Assembly: GCA_965220075.1 (NCBI GenBank)
Contig: OZ244806.1
Location: 1,302,001 to 1,366,000, forward strand
DNA: 64,000 nucleotides
Source: G965220075 sp965220075
GTDB taxonomy: Bacteria; Chloroflexota; UBA11872
Direction: 5' to 3'
Part shown: one piece after another, positions 18,669-27,705 of the stretch
How the letters are laid out: every line of letters begins with the position of its first letter
How positions within the stretch are numbered: the first letter of the stretch is position 1
The notes under the pieces: generated by a model
The model's database searches: none
Told to the model about the DNA's origin: nothing
What the model saw: the letters and a program-made list of their open reading frames with translations, nothing else
Position numbers and translations under genes: made by a program

Positions 18669-21569
18669 CTACGCCCCATCGATGGCGAGCGCACCCTGGG
18701 TGGCGGTCATCGCGCGCTGCTCCCCGGCGATGCGGACGATCTCCGGCCACGACTGCACGAGGCCGTTATACGCGAGTGCGTCCGCGGCGCGCCGCTTACG
18801 CTCGCTGACCGTGTAGAGGCGATAGGCGAGATCGCGTGCGGCCTCTGCCTGGCTGCCGAGCTTCGCGGCCAGTTGGGCGGCGGTCTGCTCGCTGGTGCTG
18901 AGCGAACGGATCAGATGTTGCGTCATCTCCCAGACAGTGAGCCGCGAGTCTGTAAATGGATCCCACTCGGGATCAAGTTCTTCCGGCTTGAGAATGCGTA
19001 CCTTGCCGCGGCGGGACTCAACAATGCCGGCGCGGACCAGACCATCGACGCTGGTGTTCTTGGCTTTGGACAGTTGCTCGGCGACGCCGTACTCACCCTC
19101 CTTGAATCCGTGCTGCTCGAACCAGGTCAGCGCCCAGCGGCTGTCGGCGTCGAAGTCGCTCTCCTGCTCCGCCAGCACTTCATCCAGCGTGGAGTTGATG
19201 AGCGCTAGGGCATCTCGGACGGACATTTGGCTGCCGTCCGCGTTGAGCACTTCGCGGTAGCGCGTAAAGACGGCCATGCCCGGGCCAATCGAGGCCTGCG
19301 CGAGGTCCACCGGGGCGGTATTGGCACGCTGTAGGCGGGCCAGTGCTTGTGGGAATTCGGTGCGCAGCGCCTCATGGAAGTCTCGTCGAGCCACGGACGG
19401 CGCGTGGGCTGACCTCAATCGGCAACCCAGGACGGTGCTCGAGGCTAGGGCGTTGACAGCAACCTTCAGGGCCGTCGGTCTCTCAGTACGCACCGGCCAG
19501 GTACCCGTAATTGCAAATCCGGACCGGATCACGGCATCCAGAAACGTCTCCCAGCCCGTGCTGGCGGTTCCGGTATCCACTGTCGTTTCCGATTGCTTGA
19601 AGGCGTAGTAGACAGTAACCGGAAACCCGGGATGCGCACGCTCCGCGAGCCGGCGTAGAGCTTGAGTCATGCCACCGAGGAAGAAGGCCTCGGCCGCGTC
19701 CTTGCCCCCATGCCGGTACGTGCTGGCTACCAGTTCCGCGGCTTTGGGTACCGCCACCGTGGCGAATAGGTCTGGAAACACGTTCCTCAGAGAGCGGCGC
19801 AGCCAGACGTAGAAGAAATCTGACAGATCTGCGTACGCAATGTTGTTGTAGTACGGCGGGTCGGTACACACAAGCGCGTCCCTGCGCAAGGGCTGACTAG
19901 CAGCATCGGCCTGCAAGGCAACTCCAGGCCGATCAGTAATCGTATCCGATAACACCTTCGCAATATATACGACCTGCTTGTTAATGTTCCCACCGGAGTC
20001 TGAGAGCGGGTTTGCCTCCGCATAGTCCCATACCATTGGGAATGCTTGCCGACCGAATGAATTACCGACAAGTTCATTCTTAGGCTGATTTAACCACGGG
20101 CAAAGGCTGTTCCAGTAGACCGCGCTCTTGTCAATGGCGAACGCCAAGTACACGCCCACTGCCTCCGCGTATGCTGCCGCACCGGTCCCGCCTTTCCGCA
20201 GGGGCCAATCGTCGTCCGGAATTCCGGCGGCCACGGCATCGGAGCGTGTTCGCTCGCGAGCTTCAGTTACAAGGTCCGAGAAGGTAGTGAGCGCCATCAG
20301 TTGGCGAGCAGTAAACAACTTCCACCATTCATCTAGTCCGTAAGGAACGCATGTCCCGCCCGTGAGTCGAGCGGGAACATCGCCTTCTGGCCGCCAATCC
20401 GCCGATTCCACATGAAGAGGTGTCTGCTCGTGCTCTGACGTGGGCGCCAGATAAATGCGACTCCTATCGCCCTTGGCTACGATCGCCATAAGGCGGGCGC
20501 CCATGCGGCCGGCCTGACCTGCCGCCTTGATGTAGTCGCTGGCGATGGGTACGTCCGACATCAAACATCGGAAGTTGCCGGGCGCTAGCTTAGTGCCACT
20601 GTCGGCATCCTTCGGCGGCACTCCCACCTTGACGGTGAGACGGTAGCCACCGTTCTCGATCACCGGATGGACGTGAGCCTCCTTGCCCTTCTTCTTGGAG
20701 AGGATGAAGGTGGAAGCTAGGGGCACGTCCACTTTTGCGAAGGCTGGGTTCGGACTCTTTACCGTGCGAGCCCAGATCCAGGCGATCACGGTCAGATCCC
20801 GGCCGACGTAGGGTTCCAGATCAGGCCTGTCCTGCGCCATTTCCTCGGTGACACGTACCGTGGGGTAGAGATGGCCGATGCGCTTCGCGGCCTCGTCACG
20901 CATCCACCGGCCGTAGTAGCGCACGTCCTGCGCCAGCCCCTGCGCGGCACGCCAGCGTGACTTCATCAGCCGCGTTTCGCCGCGCGCCTCTGGGTTGACC
21001 GGTGGCCGGCCCGCGAACTTGGGTGGGATCTCGATCATCGCCTTGTTGATCAGCACCGCCACTGGGTTGAGGTCAGACGCGTGCACCTTCAGCCCTAGAC
21101 GCTGCGCCTCTAGCGGCAGCGAGCCGCCGCCGGCGAACGGGTCGTGGAAGGTCGGGAGCACGTGCCGATCGAATAGCTCCTTGACGCGTGGGTGGTTGGC
21201 ATTCTCGGCGCAGGCGCGGCGCCAGGACTGCCAGATTTCGGAACGCGCCCGATCGAGCACCGCCTCGTTGGACGTGTTTTCCCACTGCACCAAGTCTTCG
21301 ATGATGCGGAAGAGCCGCTCTCGCTCCCTTTCCTGGGATCGCTCAGTTGGGAATAGGTCGGGGTTGGCGGACGGGTCGTCCACCATCTGCGCGAAGATTA
21401 CGGCCCGCGCTGACGCAAGCGGCCTGCGCGCCCACCAAAGATGCAGCGTGCTGGGGTGGCCGTGTCGGAGCGACTTATCCCGCGCCGATTCCCTGTTTAT
21501 GGCGTCGAGCGGCAGCGCGACCTCGATCAGCTTCTTCTTGGCGACCACGCTCGGTGCCTCGGCCGTCAC
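18669..21569 (-). CDS. DUF1156-containing DNA methyltransferase of an Hma-like system
   Basis: A 966-aa protein. Its GTG start at 21569 overlaps the helicase TGA by four bases (GTGA), indicating coupled translation. It opens with the DUF1156 domain (IEVALPLDAINRESARDKSL and STLHLWWARRPLASARAV), followed by the AdoMet-binding motif HDPFAGGGSLPLEA (142-155) and the catalytic DPPYYNN motif near 570-576, typical of N4/N6 amino-methyltransferases. The split of motif I and motif IV by about 420 residues is normal for this large family. The last 250 residues are helical and may contact DNA or partners. In defence islands such enzymes probably mark self DNA for the helicase-ATPase partners; the target sequence is unknown. 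Confidence 0.9.
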   Translation of the reverse strand: MTAEAPSVVAKKKLIEVALPLDAINRESARDKSLRHGHPSTLHLWWARRPLASARAVIFAQMVDDPSANPDLFPTERSQERERERLFRIIEDLVQWENTSNEAVLDRARSEIWQSWRRACAENANHPRVKELFDRHVLPTFHDPFAGGGSLPLEAQRLGLKVHASDLNPVAVLINKAMIEIPPKFAGRPPVNPEARGETRLMKSRWRAAQGLAQDVRYYGRWMRDEAAKRIGHLYPTVRVTEEMAQDRPDLEPYVGRDLTVIAWIWARTVKSPNPAFAKVDVPLASTFILSKKKGKEAHVHPVIENGGYRLTVKVGVPPKDADSGTKLAPGNFRCLMSDVPIASDYIKAAGQAGRMGARLMAIVAKGDRSRIYLAPTSEHEQTPLHVESADWRPEGDVPARLTGGTCVPYGLDEWWKLFTARQLMALTTFSDLVTEARERTRSDAVAAGIPDDDWPLRKGGTGAAAYAEAVGVYLAFAIDKSAVYWNSLCPWLNQPKNELVGNSFGRQAFPMVWDYAEANPLSDSGGNINKQVVYIAKVLSDTITDRPGVALQADAASQPLRRDALVCTDPPYYNNIAYADLSDFFYVWLRRSLRNVFPDLFATVAVPKAAELVASTYRHGGKDAAEAFFLGGMTQALRRLAERAHPGFPVTVYYAFKQSETTVDTGTASTGWETFLDAVIRSGFAITGTWPVRTERPTALKVAVNALASSTVLGCRLRSAHAPSVARRDFHEALRTEFPQALARLQRANTAPVDLAQASIGPGMAVFTRYREVLNADGSQMSVRDALALINSTLDEVLAEQESDFDADSRWALTWFEQHGFKEGEYGVAEQLSKAKNTSVDGLVRAGIVESRRGKVRILKPEELDPEWDPFTDSRLTVWEMTQHLIRSLSTSEQTAAQLAAKLGSQAEAARDLAYRLYTVSERKRRAADALAYNGLVQSWPEIVRIAGEQRAMTATQGALAIDGA

Positions 21570-24500
21570 GACGGCGTCTCGGAGCGGGCCAGGAGGTCGG
21601 CGAAGTCATAGTTCACGCTGGTGGCGCCGAAGTCCGGCTCGCGTTGGAAGGGCCGGCGTAAGTAGCGCACGCGGTGGCCACCGTCCCGGTGAAGCTCGAC
21701 CAGCGCCAGGATGAAACTGTCCGGCATGTTGAGCGAATAGAGGATTTCATTCTTGGTGACGGTCACCGTAGCAGCGTCGGCGCTGCGACCCTTGACCTCG
21801 ATGAAGCGCAGTCCCCGCCCGCTGCGCGGGTCGCTGCTTTCGATGTCGTAGCCCAGCCGCTCGAACTCGCGGTCGACCGGTTCGAAGCCAAGCCCGCGTT
21901 CGACCGCCATCACGATACGGCGCGCCTCAGCGGCGACAGCCTGCCGATCCGGCAGCAAGACGGCCGCCGGCCGGCCGGTCATGGCCGCGATCAGGCCGGC
22001 CGGAACCACCATCAGCCCGCCGAGCACCACGGGTGGCCGCGTCGAAATCTGCGCCTCGCGGTCGAGCTCGCCGAGGCGCCGCTTAAGCCGTTCGTCCAGA
22101 TCATCGGCGCGACGCCGTGCCTGCCGTGCATTGAGGCGGGCGTTCGGTTTGCCGGCGGCTTCCTGGTCCGTTAGCACGGACGCCTGGTGGTCCCAGTAGT
22201 TGATCTCCTTGGCCAGCCGATCGTGCACCGCGGCGCGCGTCTTGGCGATCCAAGCGAGGCGGCGACCACGAACCTCAGCATCGTGTTTCGGTACGACCTC
22301 AGCGATCAGGTGATTCATCGCCCGCTGCTCGATCTCCCGGGTGATCCACGCGCACTCGGACCGCGCCAGGAAGGCGTCGACGTCAGGCTCGTCGTCGCGC
22401 AGCGGGCGGTAGTCGAGGTACGGCGCGTACTGCATGTGGCGCGCGTTGCCTTCGGCATCCAGCTCGGCGTAGAGCATCCGCTTGGAGATCGTGCGTTGCT
22501 CACCGGACGGCAGCTGGCTGGCGTCATGGATGGCGTGCTCGGCGTAGAAGAGCATCCGCGGCTCGGTACCCGGATCGCGGTCGTCGACGAGGATGGCGCC
22601 GCGCCGGAGCAGGTCGCGGTGTCGCTCGAGGGTCAGGTCGAGGGTCGCGTCGAGCACTGGATGGCCCGGGCAGATGAAGGCCGCGAGCGGTTGCCCGTGC
22701 GGCGCGATGAGGTCCTTCTCGAAGACCACGCGCTCGTAGCGTTGGAGCACCGGTTGGCCCACGCCGATGATGCGGTCGCGGTTACGGATGGGCGCGGGCA
22801 CGTGCCGGATCTCGTAGCGCCGCGGCTCGCGCTGCCGCAGGGATCCGCCCAGCAACTTGAAGGCCTCACGGAAAAACTCTTCGATGTAGTGGGGCTGGAG
22901 TCGTCGGGCCTGCGCGCGCTCCATCTCCTCGCGCACCGTCGCCACGCGGCTGGTGTCCATCAGCTCCGTAGCCAGCGCGCGCTCGTCCATCAGCTCTTCG
23001 AGGCTGGGGCGATCGACTGCCTCCTCGATGGCCTGAGTCAGCCGGGCGCGGACCTCGGGCTGCTCGCCGTAGCGGATGGCCTGGATCAGCAGATCGCGTA
23101 ACGGCTTACCCTCGAATTGCAGCTTGCCGAGCACGTCGAACACCTGCCCGCCCAGCGCCCGGCGCGCTTCCTCGATCTTCTCCAGCAGCTTGCGATAGAC
23201 ATCGCCCTCGCGGGTCTCTTCGGCGACCAGGTTCCAGAGGTGGCAGACCTCGGTTTGGCCGATGCGGTGGATGCGTCCGAAGCGCTGCTCCAGCCGGTTG
23301 GGGTTCCACGGCAGGTCGTAGTTGACCATGAGGTGGGCACGTTGGAGGTTGATGCCCTCGCTGGCGGCGTCGGTGGCCAGCAAGACCTGGACCGTGATGT
23401 CGTGGAGGAAGCGCTCCTGGGCCTTGCGGCGCTCCTCGCGCCCCAAGCCACCGTGGATGACCGCCACGGCGTCGCTACGACCGAGCAGCTTGATGGCAAT
23501 GTTGTCGTAGAGGTAGTTCAGGGTGTCGCGGTGCTCGGTGAAGATCACGATCTTCTGGTGGGGAGACGGTTTGGGCGGATCGATCTGGCCCGCGCCATAG
23601 GGCACCTCCGGCTCGGCGGCGCGCGGTGCATCGCCATCAAGAGTCAATACGTCCTTAAGGACCGTGGCGAGTTCATGCCACTTGGTGTCGCCGGTGCGTC
23701 TGGCCTCGGTGGCGAGGGCCTGGAGGCGCTGGAGGATGCCGATCTCCGCCTCTAGCTCCGTGACCGTGCGCGCCGCGGTCGCCTGGTCGAGGATTTCCTC
23801 GCCGATGGCCTCGACCTCGTCCTCCGGAGCGTCGTCGAGGTCCTCGAGGTCGTCGGCATCGAGCAGCGGCATGCCGTGGTCGAGCGGCGCCGCGCCGCGT
23901 TGCATCAGCTTGACCTCCTGCAGCCGGCTTTCCAGGCGTTCGCGCCGACGCCGCAGCGACTGGTAGATGGCCTCGGGAGATGAGGCCAAGCGGCGCTGCA
24001 GGATGGTCAGGGCGAAGCCGACCGTTCCGGCGCGCCGGTCATTCTGGAGCGCCTCGGCCCGGTTGAACTCCTCCCGGACGTAGTCGGTGACCGCGCGGTA
24101 CAGGCGGGCTTCGGCGTCGGTCAGCTTGTAGGGGACGGTGTAGGCGATGCGCTCCGGGAACAGGGGGCGCCCGTCGAACTTGAGGAGCTTCTCTTTGACC
24201 ATCCGACGCATGAGGTCGGACACGTCGACTTGGTGGACGCCGTCGCGAAAGCGGCCCTCGAAGCGATCGCCGTCGAGCAGGGCCAGAAAGAGCTGAAAGT
24301 CCGCTTCCTTGCCGTTGTGGGGCGTGGCGGTCATCAGCAGGAAGTGGCGCGTGAGTCCCGATAGCATCTGTCCGAGCCGGTGGCGCTTGGTGAAGCGGAC
24401 CTCGCCGCCGAAGAAGGTGGCGGAGAGCTTGTGGGCCTCGTCGCAGACGACGAGATCCCACCGACATTCCGGCGCGCGGAGCTTGGCCTGCACGTCCTCG

Positions 24501-25135
24501 TCGCGCGCGAGCTTGTCGAGCCGGGCAATGGCGAGGTCGTTTTCCAGGAACCAGTTGCCGCTGCGGGCGGTCTCCAGCTTGTCGTTGGTGACGATCTCGA
24601 AGGGGAGCTGGAACTTGCGCGACAACTCGTCCTGCCACTGCTCGACCAGGCTGCCGGGGCAGACGATGAGGCAGCGTTTGAGGTCGCCTCGCGCGATGAG
24701 CTCCTTGATGAGCAACCCGGCCATGATCGTCTTGCCGGCACCGGGATCATCGGCCAGCAGGAAGCGCAGCGGCTGCCGGGGCAGCATGGCCTCGTAGACC
24801 GCGGTGATCTGGTGAGGCAGGGGTTCGACGAGGGAGGTGTGTACGGCGAGCACCGGGTCGAACAGGTGCGCGAGTCTGATGCGCTGCGCCTCGGATACGA
24901 GCCGAAAAAGCGCACCGTCGCCGTCGAAGCTCCAGGGGCGGCCGGCTTCGACCACTTCGAGGCGCGGCTCATCGTGGCGATAGAGGAGCTCGTTGGCGAT
25001 ACGGCCGGCGGCGTCCTTGTAGGTGAGCTCAAGGGCGTCCGAGCCGTACCACTGGACGTTGACGACCGTGACCAGCCCGTCAGGCGCGATGCCGCGGATG
25101 CTGGCCGACGGCCGGAGGTCCTCAAGCGCGGCCAA
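21566..25135 (-). CDS. SNF2-family helicase with C-terminal DUF3883, helicase component of an Hma-like system
   Basis: A 1189-aa protein. The TTG at 25135 is preferred because AGGAG lies seven bases upstream and no ATG fits. The SNF2 helicase core has Walker A DDPGAGKT at 130-137, the DEAH box at 232-235 (VVCDEAHKLS), MTATPHNGK and, in the second lobe, VIHGGLGREERRKAQERF, TDAASEGINLQRAH and RFGRIHRIGQ. A long helical region follows, and the end (RGLRFIEVKGR) is a DUF3883 domain with an E-x-K, resembling an inactive or active nuclease fold. It is similar in plan to DrmD of DISARM but is partnered with DUF1156 and DUF499 proteins. It is the first gene of the leftward operon. Confidence 0.9.
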   Translation of the reverse strand: MAALEDLRPSASIRGIAPDGLVTVVNVQWYGSDALELTYKDAAGRIANELLYRHDEPRLEVVEAGRPWSFDGDGALFRLVSEAQRIRLAHLFDPVLAVHTSLVEPLPHQITAVYEAMLPRQPLRFLLADDPGAGKTIMAGLLIKELIARGDLKRCLIVCPGSLVEQWQDELSRKFQLPFEIVTNDKLETARSGNWFLENDLAIARLDKLARDEDVQAKLRAPECRWDLVVCDEAHKLSATFFGGEVRFTKRHRLGQMLSGLTRHFLLMTATPHNGKEADFQLFLALLDGDRFEGRFRDGVHQVDVSDLMRRMVKEKLLKFDGRPLFPERIAYTVPYKLTDAEARLYRAVTDYVREEFNRAEALQNDRRAGTVGFALTILQRRLASSPEAIYQSLRRRRERLESRLQEVKLMQRGAAPLDHGMPLLDADDLEDLDDAPEDEVEAIGEEILDQATAARTVTELEAEIGILQRLQALATEARRTGDTKWHELATVLKDVLTLDGDAPRAAEPEVPYGAGQIDPPKPSPHQKIVIFTEHRDTLNYLYDNIAIKLLGRSDAVAVIHGGLGREERRKAQERFLHDITVQVLLATDAASEGINLQRAHLMVNYDLPWNPNRLEQRFGRIHRIGQTEVCHLWNLVAEETREGDVYRKLLEKIEEARRALGGQVFDVLGKLQFEGKPLRDLLIQAIRYGEQPEVRARLTQAIEEAVDRPSLEELMDERALATELMDTSRVATVREEMERAQARRLQPHYIEEFFREAFKLLGGSLRQREPRRYEIRHVPAPIRNRDRIIGVGQPVLQRYERVVFEKDLIAPHGQPLAAFICPGHPVLDATLDLTLERHRDLLRRGAILVDDRDPGTEPRMLFYAEHAIHDASQLPSGEQRTISKRMLYAELDAEGNARHMQYAPYLDYRPLRDDEPDVDAFLARSECAWITREIEQRAMNHLIAEVVPKHDAEVRGRRLAWIAKTRAAVHDRLAKEINYWDHQASVLTDQEAAGKPNARLNARQARRRADDLDERLKRRLGELDREAQISTRPPVVLGGLMVVPAGLIAAMTGRPAAVLLPDRQAVAAEARRIVMAVERGLGFEPVDREFERLGYDIESSDPRSGRGLRFIEVKGRSADAATVTVTKNEILYSLNMPDSFILALVELHRDGGHRVRYLRRPFQREPDFGATSVNYDFADLLARSETPS

Positions 25136-25728
25136 CTTGACGCTCCTGCGGTGCCTGGGGGACTAGGAAAGGGTACTCGCTGGCGGGCGGCCGTTGTGCC
25201 GAGACCTGGAGACGCTGTGGGATGCATCACCCGAGGGGAGTTTCCCGGCGAAGGCTTGGTGATGCCACGTGAGGTTGTAGAGACCGAACATCGCTTCCTG
25301 CCCGAGAGCGCTTCCGACCGGATTCAGTTGCAGATCTACGGAAACCTGGATATCAGCAGGCCGAGGATCCAGACATGATTGCCCTGCACCGCGTAGACGG
25401 ACTGCTCAATGTCCCCGGTGCCTGTGGCCACTGGCGACGCTGGACCGGATTCGCTAGGGGGCGTGTGCCCTGACGAGCATCTGACGCGCCCTATGAAGCG
25501 AATTACCATCTCGCGGCCGGTGGCACCGGACCGAGACTGGATCTTCCGCGACCGTCGCCGTCCACGTCGTTGCGTCTATCGTCCCGCTGCCCTAGACCGT
25601 CGTCTCGGCGTGGCAACATTCCTGAGCCTGTCGAACCTGAAGCATTACGACAGGTCCCCAGATGTTCCGACAAAAGGCCCGTTGTCGTCTCGTGGACCTC
25701 TTATAGTGATTTCTCCTTCATCATCACT
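25136..25728. other. Divergent promoter region between the defence operon and a rightward gene
   Basis: About 590 bases separate two divergently transcribed genes, so promoters for both should lie here; no strong -10/-35 pair could be chosen. At 25619-25655 there is a half-palindrome around CCTGAGCCTGTCGAA and ACGACAGGT, a motif of the dispersed hairpin repeats common in GC-rich environmental bacteria. No frame in this stretch is recognisable. Confidence 0.35.
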
Positions 25729-26607
25729 ATGACGTGGGCCCCCCGCCAGGCCCAGGTCCTGCGCCTGCTGCGCGCGCACCGCTTCATGGACGCCGCCCAG
25801 GTCCATCGGGTGATCTTCCACCCGGTCAGCCTGCGGTCCTGCCAGCGCTGCTTGACCATGCTGTACCACCAGGGCCTCCTCGTTCGTGTCCAACCTTCGC
25901 GCGGAGGCCTGGGCGGCGGCAGCAGCAGCTACGTCTACGGCCTCTCGGCGCAGGGCGCCGACGTGCTGGAAGCGATTGACGACGCACCTCGCAAGCAGAT
26001 CCCGCACGTGCGGGATCCCGAGACGTTCACGCCCGAGCGGGTAAGGCATCAGCTGGATGTCAACCGCTGCTACATAGCCCTGTGGCGAGCCCTGGAGGCC
26101 GCCGACGGCCACAGCCTCGAGCGCTGGAACTCCGACCCGCATCTGCGGATGCGGTACCAGGCGGCTGGGCGTTGGCAGGTGATCCACCCCGACGGGCTAG
26201 CGCAGGTGCGCAGCCCGATAGGCGATCACTGGCTGTTCTTCGAGATCGACCGCGGCACCAATGAGTTGCGCCGCTATGGGACCAAGGTCCGCCGCTACGC
26301 CCGCTTCTGGGACTCGGGCACCTGGCGCTCGGAGTTCCCGGTGTTTCCCGAACTGCGCATCGTGACGAGCCGGCAGTCACGTGTGCCTCGGCTGGTCGAC
26401 GCGGCCGAGGCCGGCGTTCGTGGACTCCTCCACCTGGAAAGTCAAGCGGTGAGCCGGGCACTGCGGGTTGCGGTGGCCTGGGCGCCGGCCTTCCTGGCCG
26501 ATCCGCTCGGACCGGTCTGGGAGCCCACGTTCAGCGAGAACCCAATCCGACAGAACATATGGCGCGATCCATTGAGGGAGCAAAAGGTCGACGACGGCGT
26601 CTGGTAG
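25729..26607 (+). CDS. Replication-relaxation-type protein, solo copy
   Basis: A 292-aa protein. The ATG at 25729 is chosen because similarity to the two paralogues at 27.7 and 50.8 kb begins just after it (QAQVLRLLRAHRFMDAAQV against QLQVLRLLYTHRLL). The N-terminal 90 residues form a winged-helix domain ending with the shared YVYGLSAQGAD; the middle contains VRHQLDVNRCYIALW and a shared EIDRGTNELRRYG core. This is the layout of the replication-relaxation (MobC-like) family that sits beside relaxase or coupling-protein genes on plasmids and integrative elements, where it is believed to help DNA unwinding at the transfer or replication origin. It differs from its two paralogues, which are near-identical to one another, and has no 83-bp repeat array upstream. 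Confidence 0.7.
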   Translation: MTWAPRQAQVLRLLRAHRFMDAAQVHRVIFHPVSLRSCQRCLTMLYHQGLLVRVQPSRGGLGGGSSSYVYGLSAQGADVLEAIDDAPRKQIPHVRDPETFTPERVRHQLDVNRCYIALWRALEAADGHSLERWNSDPHLRMRYQAAGRWQVIHPDGLAQVRSPIGDHWLFFEIDRGTNELRRYGTKVRRYARFWDSGTWRSEFPVFPELRIVTSRQSRVPRLVDAAEAGVRGLLHLESQAVSRALRVAVAWAPAFLADPLGPVWEPTFSENPIRQNIWRDPLREQKVDDGVW

Positions 26608-26650
26608 GCGGCGGGCAGCGCTCGGCCACAGACGGGCCGATTACGGTCCT

Positions 26651-26830
26651 ATGGGCCGGCAGCCGGTGCGGGCCAAGTGCCGGCGGGATGTCGGCAAGCT
26701 GCGGGCGCAGATCGAGGGGCTGGTGACGGAGCGCTACGGCGGGCTCACGGAGAAACCGAATCAGGATGCCGACAACGTGACGCGCGAGACCGCAAAGCAG
26801 CCCCAGCCATCGACCGCGACCGGCGTCTAA
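26651..26830 (+). CDS. Short frame, possibly the 3' remnant of a mobile-element gene
   Basis: A 59-codon frame begins MGRQPVRAKCRRDVGKLRAQ, a charged, probably helical stretch, and ends TRETAKQPQPSTATGV then TAA. The last 17 codons are matched in the second module copy (TREPAMPPEPSTATGV at about 50.24 kb), where the frame reads on for 19 more codons. It may be the truncated end of a longer coding region carried by the module. No family is recognised. Confidence 0.3.
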   Translation: MGRQPVRAKCRRDVGKLRAQIEGLVTERYGGLTEKPNQDADNVTRETAKQPQPSTATGV

Positions 26831-26897
26831 GTGAACGCCCCGGAGCCGTTGGACGGCCGGGATCCCGACCCGCGCACGCGAAGGGCCAGCCATTCGG

Positions 26898-27056
26898 ATG
26901 AGCCTTCGGATGATGTTGCGCGAGGTGGCTCGAAAGTCGGCTCGAAAGGCGTTTCGAATGGCGAACGCGGTCGAGGCGAACGTCTGGGCCAAGCATCGGC
27001 CTCAAGCCGAACCTGATGGGGATTCCCCAACGTTTCGCATGCCCCACGAGTTGTGA
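26898..27056 (+). CDS. Conserved small basic protein, module copy A
   Basis: A 52-codon frame: it opens MSLRMMLREVARKSARKAFR and ends FRMPHEL. Copy B has the homologous 48-codon frame at 50374-50520. Between them a 12-base indel is in frame, many bases differ without breaking the frame, and start and stop are both kept, which argues for coding. The protein is short and strongly basic. It lies directly upstream of the conserved hairpin and repeat array, so it might act on that DNA. No family is recognised. Confidence 0.45.
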   Translation: MSLRMMLREVARKSARKAFRMANAVEANVWAKHRPQAEPDGDSPTFRMPHEL

Positions 27057-27079
27057 GGGTTTCGCTTCGTGGAACTGTT

Positions 27080-27133
27080 AACCCGTAACCCCAGTCCTCG
27101 TCCTCTCCGATCCTCGTCCTGGGGTTACGGGTT
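27080..27133 (+). repeat. Perfect 15-bp stem hairpin ahead of the 83-bp array, copy A
   Basis: AACCCGTAACCCCAG (27080-27094) is exactly complementary to CTGGGGTTACGGGTT (27119-27133), with a 24-nt pyrimidine-rich loop that contains TCCTCG twice. The same stem and loop length recur at 50544-50597. A conserved hairpin beside iterated repeats and a replication-relaxation gene suggests a nicking or replication origin; this is inference. Confidence 0.8.
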
Positions 27134-27141
27134 CTTCGGTT

Positions 27142-27705
27142 GTCCGAGCCCTGGCAGTTCCGGCGACTGCACCATGCCCACAACCCCTGGCATGACCAAT
27201 CCTCGAGCTGCAAATTCCCATTGGGTCCAAGCCCTGACAGATCCGGCGTCTGTGCCATGCCCACATCCCCTGGCGTCACCAATCCTCAAGCTGCCAATTC
27301 CCGTGGGGTCCGAGCTCTGGCAGTTCCAGCGACTGCACCATGCCCACGACTCCCGGCATCACCAATCCTCAGGTTGTCGATTCCCGCAGGGTCCGAGCCC
27401 TCGCAGCTCCGGCGGCTGCACCATGCCCACGACCCCTGGCATCACCAATCCTTGAGCTATCGGTTCCCGCGGGGTGCGAGCCCTAACGGATCCAGCGGCT
27501 GCGCCATGCCCACAACTCCTGGCGTCCCCAATCCTCAAGCTGCAAGCTCCCGTCGGTTCCAAGCCCTGACAGGTCCGGCGCCTGTGCCATGCCCACGACC
27601 CCCGGCGTATCCAATCCTCGAGCTATCGTTTTTCGTGGGGTCCGAGCCCTGGCAGATCCAGCGTCTGCGCCATACCCACGACCCCTGGCGTCCCCCGACC
27701 TCGTG
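27142..27705 (+). repeat. Tandem array of 83-bp repeats, seven units (copy A)
   Basis: The landmark CATGCCCAC recurs with its ATG (ATA in the last unit) at 27174, 27257, 27340, 27423, 27506, 27589 and 27672, exactly 83 bp each time. There are six full units and a partial seventh that runs into the replication-relaxation start codon. Units differ by scattered substitutions but never by length. Because 83 is not a multiple of three, each unit shifts the frame, so the long open frames crossing the array are unlikely to be genes. The conserved length and position suggest protein-binding iterons. Confidence 0.9.

Noticed and set aside
24380..25378. Rightward frame overlapping the helicase 5' end
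   Set aside because: It is antisense to the SNF2 helicase P-loop region; no independent coding evidence.
27142..27705. CRISPR-like array
   Set aside because: The repeats are contiguous 83-bp units with no unique spacers between short identical repeats, and no cas genes are present.
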